From an uncultured Burkholderiales bacterium (GTDB lineage: Bacteria; Pseudomonadota; Gammaproteobacteria; Burkholderiales; Burkholderiaceae_E): 41,087 nt of DNA. The notes under the pieces are model-generated. The model saw only the letters and a program-made list of their open reading frames with translations, did no database searches and was not told where the DNA came from. Position 1 is the stretch's first letter, and every line of letters begins with the position of its first letter. The stretch is taken from positions 1-41,087 of the forward strand of contig CADEEH010000032.1 in assembly GCA_902826305.1 (NCBI GenBank), written 5' to 3'. Both the position numbers and the translations under genes were made by a program. Shown one piece after another: positions 39,733 through 41,087 of the stretch.

Positions 39733-40644
39733 CTACTCGAGGTTCTGCACCTGTTCGCGGATCTGCTCGATCAGCAGCTTGAACTGGACCGCGGTGCTGG
39801 ACAGGTCGATCGTCGCCGCCTTCGATCCGAGTGTGTTGGCCTCGCGATTGAGTTCCTGCAGCAGGAAGTCAATCCGCTTGCCGACCGGCCCGCGCCCCTC
39901 GAGGATCCGGTTCAACTCGTCCAGATGGGTCGACAGCCGCGCGAGCTCCTCGGCGACGTCGGTGCGCAGTCCATAGAGCGTGACTTCCTGGCGCACGCGG
40001 CTCATCGTCTCGTCGACCGGCGGACTGGCGACGCCGGTCGCTGCCAGCGCGCTCTGCAGGCGTTCCACCAGCTTCGCCTCGTAGGCGGCCAGCAGCGCGG
40101 GGGTCTCGGTGCGAAGACGGTCGACCAGCTGCCCGATCGCCGCCGTCCGCTCCCGGATGATCGAGACCAGCCGCGCCCCCTCGCGCGACCGGCTGGTGAT
40201 CAGTTCGGCCAGTGCCCGCCGCCCGACGGCGAGCGCGTCGCCGACCAGGCGTTCCCCGTCGACCGGCGTGTCCATCACCAGGCCGGGATAACGCATCAGG
40301 TCGGCAACCGTGAGATCGTGGGCCTGGGGCAGGTGTCGCTTCAATTCGTCGCGCGCCGCCAACAGGCGGGCCAGCAGCGCATGGTCGATCGGCGCACGGG
40401 CACTGCCGTCGATCGGCTCCGTTCCGCCGCCGGTCGCCGCCGGCGCGCGCTGAAGGCTGACCCGGCATTCGACCTTGCCTCGCTGCAGGGCTGCCGTCAG
40501 CGCGTCGCGCAACGCCGGCTCGGCGAGCCGGACGTCGTCGACGATGCGGAACGAGAGGTCCAGGAAGCGGGAATTGACGCTGCGAAGCTCGACCGACAGT
40601 CGGCCGTACGGACCGTCACCTGTGGCAACGGCGTAACCGGTCAT
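39733..40644 (-). CDS. yicC: YicC-family RNA-associated endonuclease-like protein, 303 aa
   Basis: Member of the YicC family, linked to RNA turnover in enterics. It opens with the signature MTGYAVATGDGPYGRLSVELRSVNSRFLDLSFRI, and ends with the equally characteristic TDVAEELARLSTHLDELNRILEGRGPVGKRIDFLLQELNREANTLGSKA. Length is normal. The start is fixed by the conserved MTGYA; 25 open codons upstream are not part of the family. It is divergent from the kinase gene and usually neighbours gmk and rpoZ; here a binding protein/GGDEF pair and a DUF6958-like gene come between. Confidence 0.94.
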   Translation of the reverse strand: MTGYAVATGDGPYGRLSVELRSVNSRFLDLSFRIVDDVRLAEPALRDALTAALQRGKVECRVSLQRAPAATGGGTEPIDGSARAPIDHALLARLLAARDELKRHLPQAHDLTVADLMRYPGLVMDTPVDGERLVGDALAVGRRALAELITSRSREGARLVSIIRERTAAIGQLVDRLRTETPALLAAYEAKLVERLQSALAATGVASPPVDETMSRVRQEVTLYGLRTDVAEELARLSTHLDELNRILEGRGPVGKRIDFLLQELNREANTLGSKAATIDLSSTAVQFKLLIEQIREQVQNLE

Positions 40645-40698
40645 ACTCTGGATCGGCCGTTCGGTCGGCACGTTGGCGGGGGGCAGGGGGAGTTTCTT

Positions 40699-40704
40699 TA
40701 CAAT
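40699..40704 (+). promoter_or_regulatory. Candidate -10 element for the kinase gene
   Basis: TACAAT, 49 bp upstream of the kinase ATG. The nearest -35-like hexamer, TTGGCG at 40673-40678, is 20 bp away, too far for a normal sigma-70 promoter, so this is tentative. Confidence 0.25.
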
Positions 40705-40753
40705 CCGGGATCTGATCAACCGCGCTTCCGAGCCTCAGACCCATCCGACGCGA

Positions 40754-41087
40754 ATGGCCTCGCAGACCAATGCCCCGTTGCCCGACGGCCTCGAAATTGG
40801 CGGGTATCGTATCGTAAAAAAGATATCGAGCGGCGGCTTTTCGATCGTCTATCTCGCCGAGGATGCCGACGGCCGTCGCTTCGCGGTGAAGGAATACCTG
40901 CCCTCGACGCTGGTCAAGCGTTCGGCCGGCCAGCTCACGCCGGTGATCGCCACCGAGAACATCAACACCTATCGCAACGGCCTGAAGTGTTTCTTCGAGG
41001 AAGGCCGTGCGCTGGCCCGCATCCTGCATCCGAACGTCGTGCGCGTGCTGAACTTCTTCCGCGCCAACGAGACGGTCTACATGGTGA
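40754..41087 (+). CDS. Serine/threonine protein kinase, N-terminal part (cut by window edge)
   Basis: The first 111 codons of a Hanks-type kinase. The glycine-rich loop (IGGYRIVKKISSGGFSIVYLAED) is at about residues 15-37, and the ATP-anchoring Lys lies in FAVKEYLP. Next come the alphaC-like FEEGRALARIL, HPNVVRVLNFF and the start of the hinge, ETVYMV. The catalytic loop is beyond the edge. It is divergent from yicC, with 109 bp between starts. In related genomes a PP2C phosphatase often follows, but that lies outside this window. Confidence 0.88.
   Translation, partial: MASQTNAPLPDGLEIGGYRIVKKISSGGFSIVYLAEDADGRRFAVKEYLPSTLVKRSAGQLTPVIATENINTYRNGLKCFFEEGRALARILHPNVVRVLNFFRANETVYMV

Overview
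The window is a GC-rich chromosomal segment from a betaproteobacterium, most likely of the order Burkholderiales. I infer this from gene order at the right end: greB, a bifunctional Rel/SpoT, rpoZ, gmk, yicC and a Ser/Thr kinase, plus relA, mogA, yjgA and pmbA close by. No rRNA, tRNA, CRISPR array, transposase or integrase was recognised.

Layout. 1-4759: the cut end of a BenE-type permease, an unrecognised 493-residue protein, two small lipoproteins and a GNAT acetyltransferase. 4885-16101: a 13-gene, one-strand Tad/Flp-type pilus locus behind a good sigma-70-like promoter. It encodes two Flp-type prepilins, three TadE/TadG-like pseudopilins, CpaB, the CpaC/RcpA secretin, a CpaF/TadA ATPase with an N-terminal FHA domain, TadB, TadC, a DUF192 protein, a TPR protein and an unrecognised exported protein. 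No TadZ/CpaE and no prepilin peptidase gene lie in it. 16353-19921: galU, ugd and a glycosyltransferase of the exosortase (PEP-CTERM/XrtA) associated type. 20035-25997 (minus strand): a membrane diguanylate cyclase, a Sel1/lytic transglycosylase protein and the PrsR/PrsK two-component pair of PEP-CTERM systems. 26383-35246: mtfA, relA, a DUF1232 protein, mogA, yjgA, pmbA/tldE, greB and spoT. 35271-41087: rpoZ and gmk, an overlapping periplasmic binding protein/diguanylate cyclase pair, a small DUF6958-like gene, yicC, and the start of a Ser/Thr kinase.

How the genes fit together. galU and ugd supply UDP-glucose and UDP-glucuronate. With the XrtA-type glycosyltransferase and PrsK/PrsR they suggest an extracellular polysaccharide programme coupled to exosortase sorting, although epsH/xrtA is not in the window. 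The Tad locus and two GGDEF proteins point the same way, to surface attachment. relA and spoT, 3.5 kb apart, carry the two expected signature motifs of a specialised synthetase (EFDD) and a bifunctional enzyme (RFKD with an intact HD site).

The most unusual items are the Tad locus with its FHA-fused ATPase, whose FHA domain seems to have lost its phosphothreonine contacts; a 12-unit, 9-nt repeat with further palindromes in front of prsK; overlapping divergent -10 elements between yjgA and pmbA; and an A/T-rich patch inside gmk that resembles an internal promoter.
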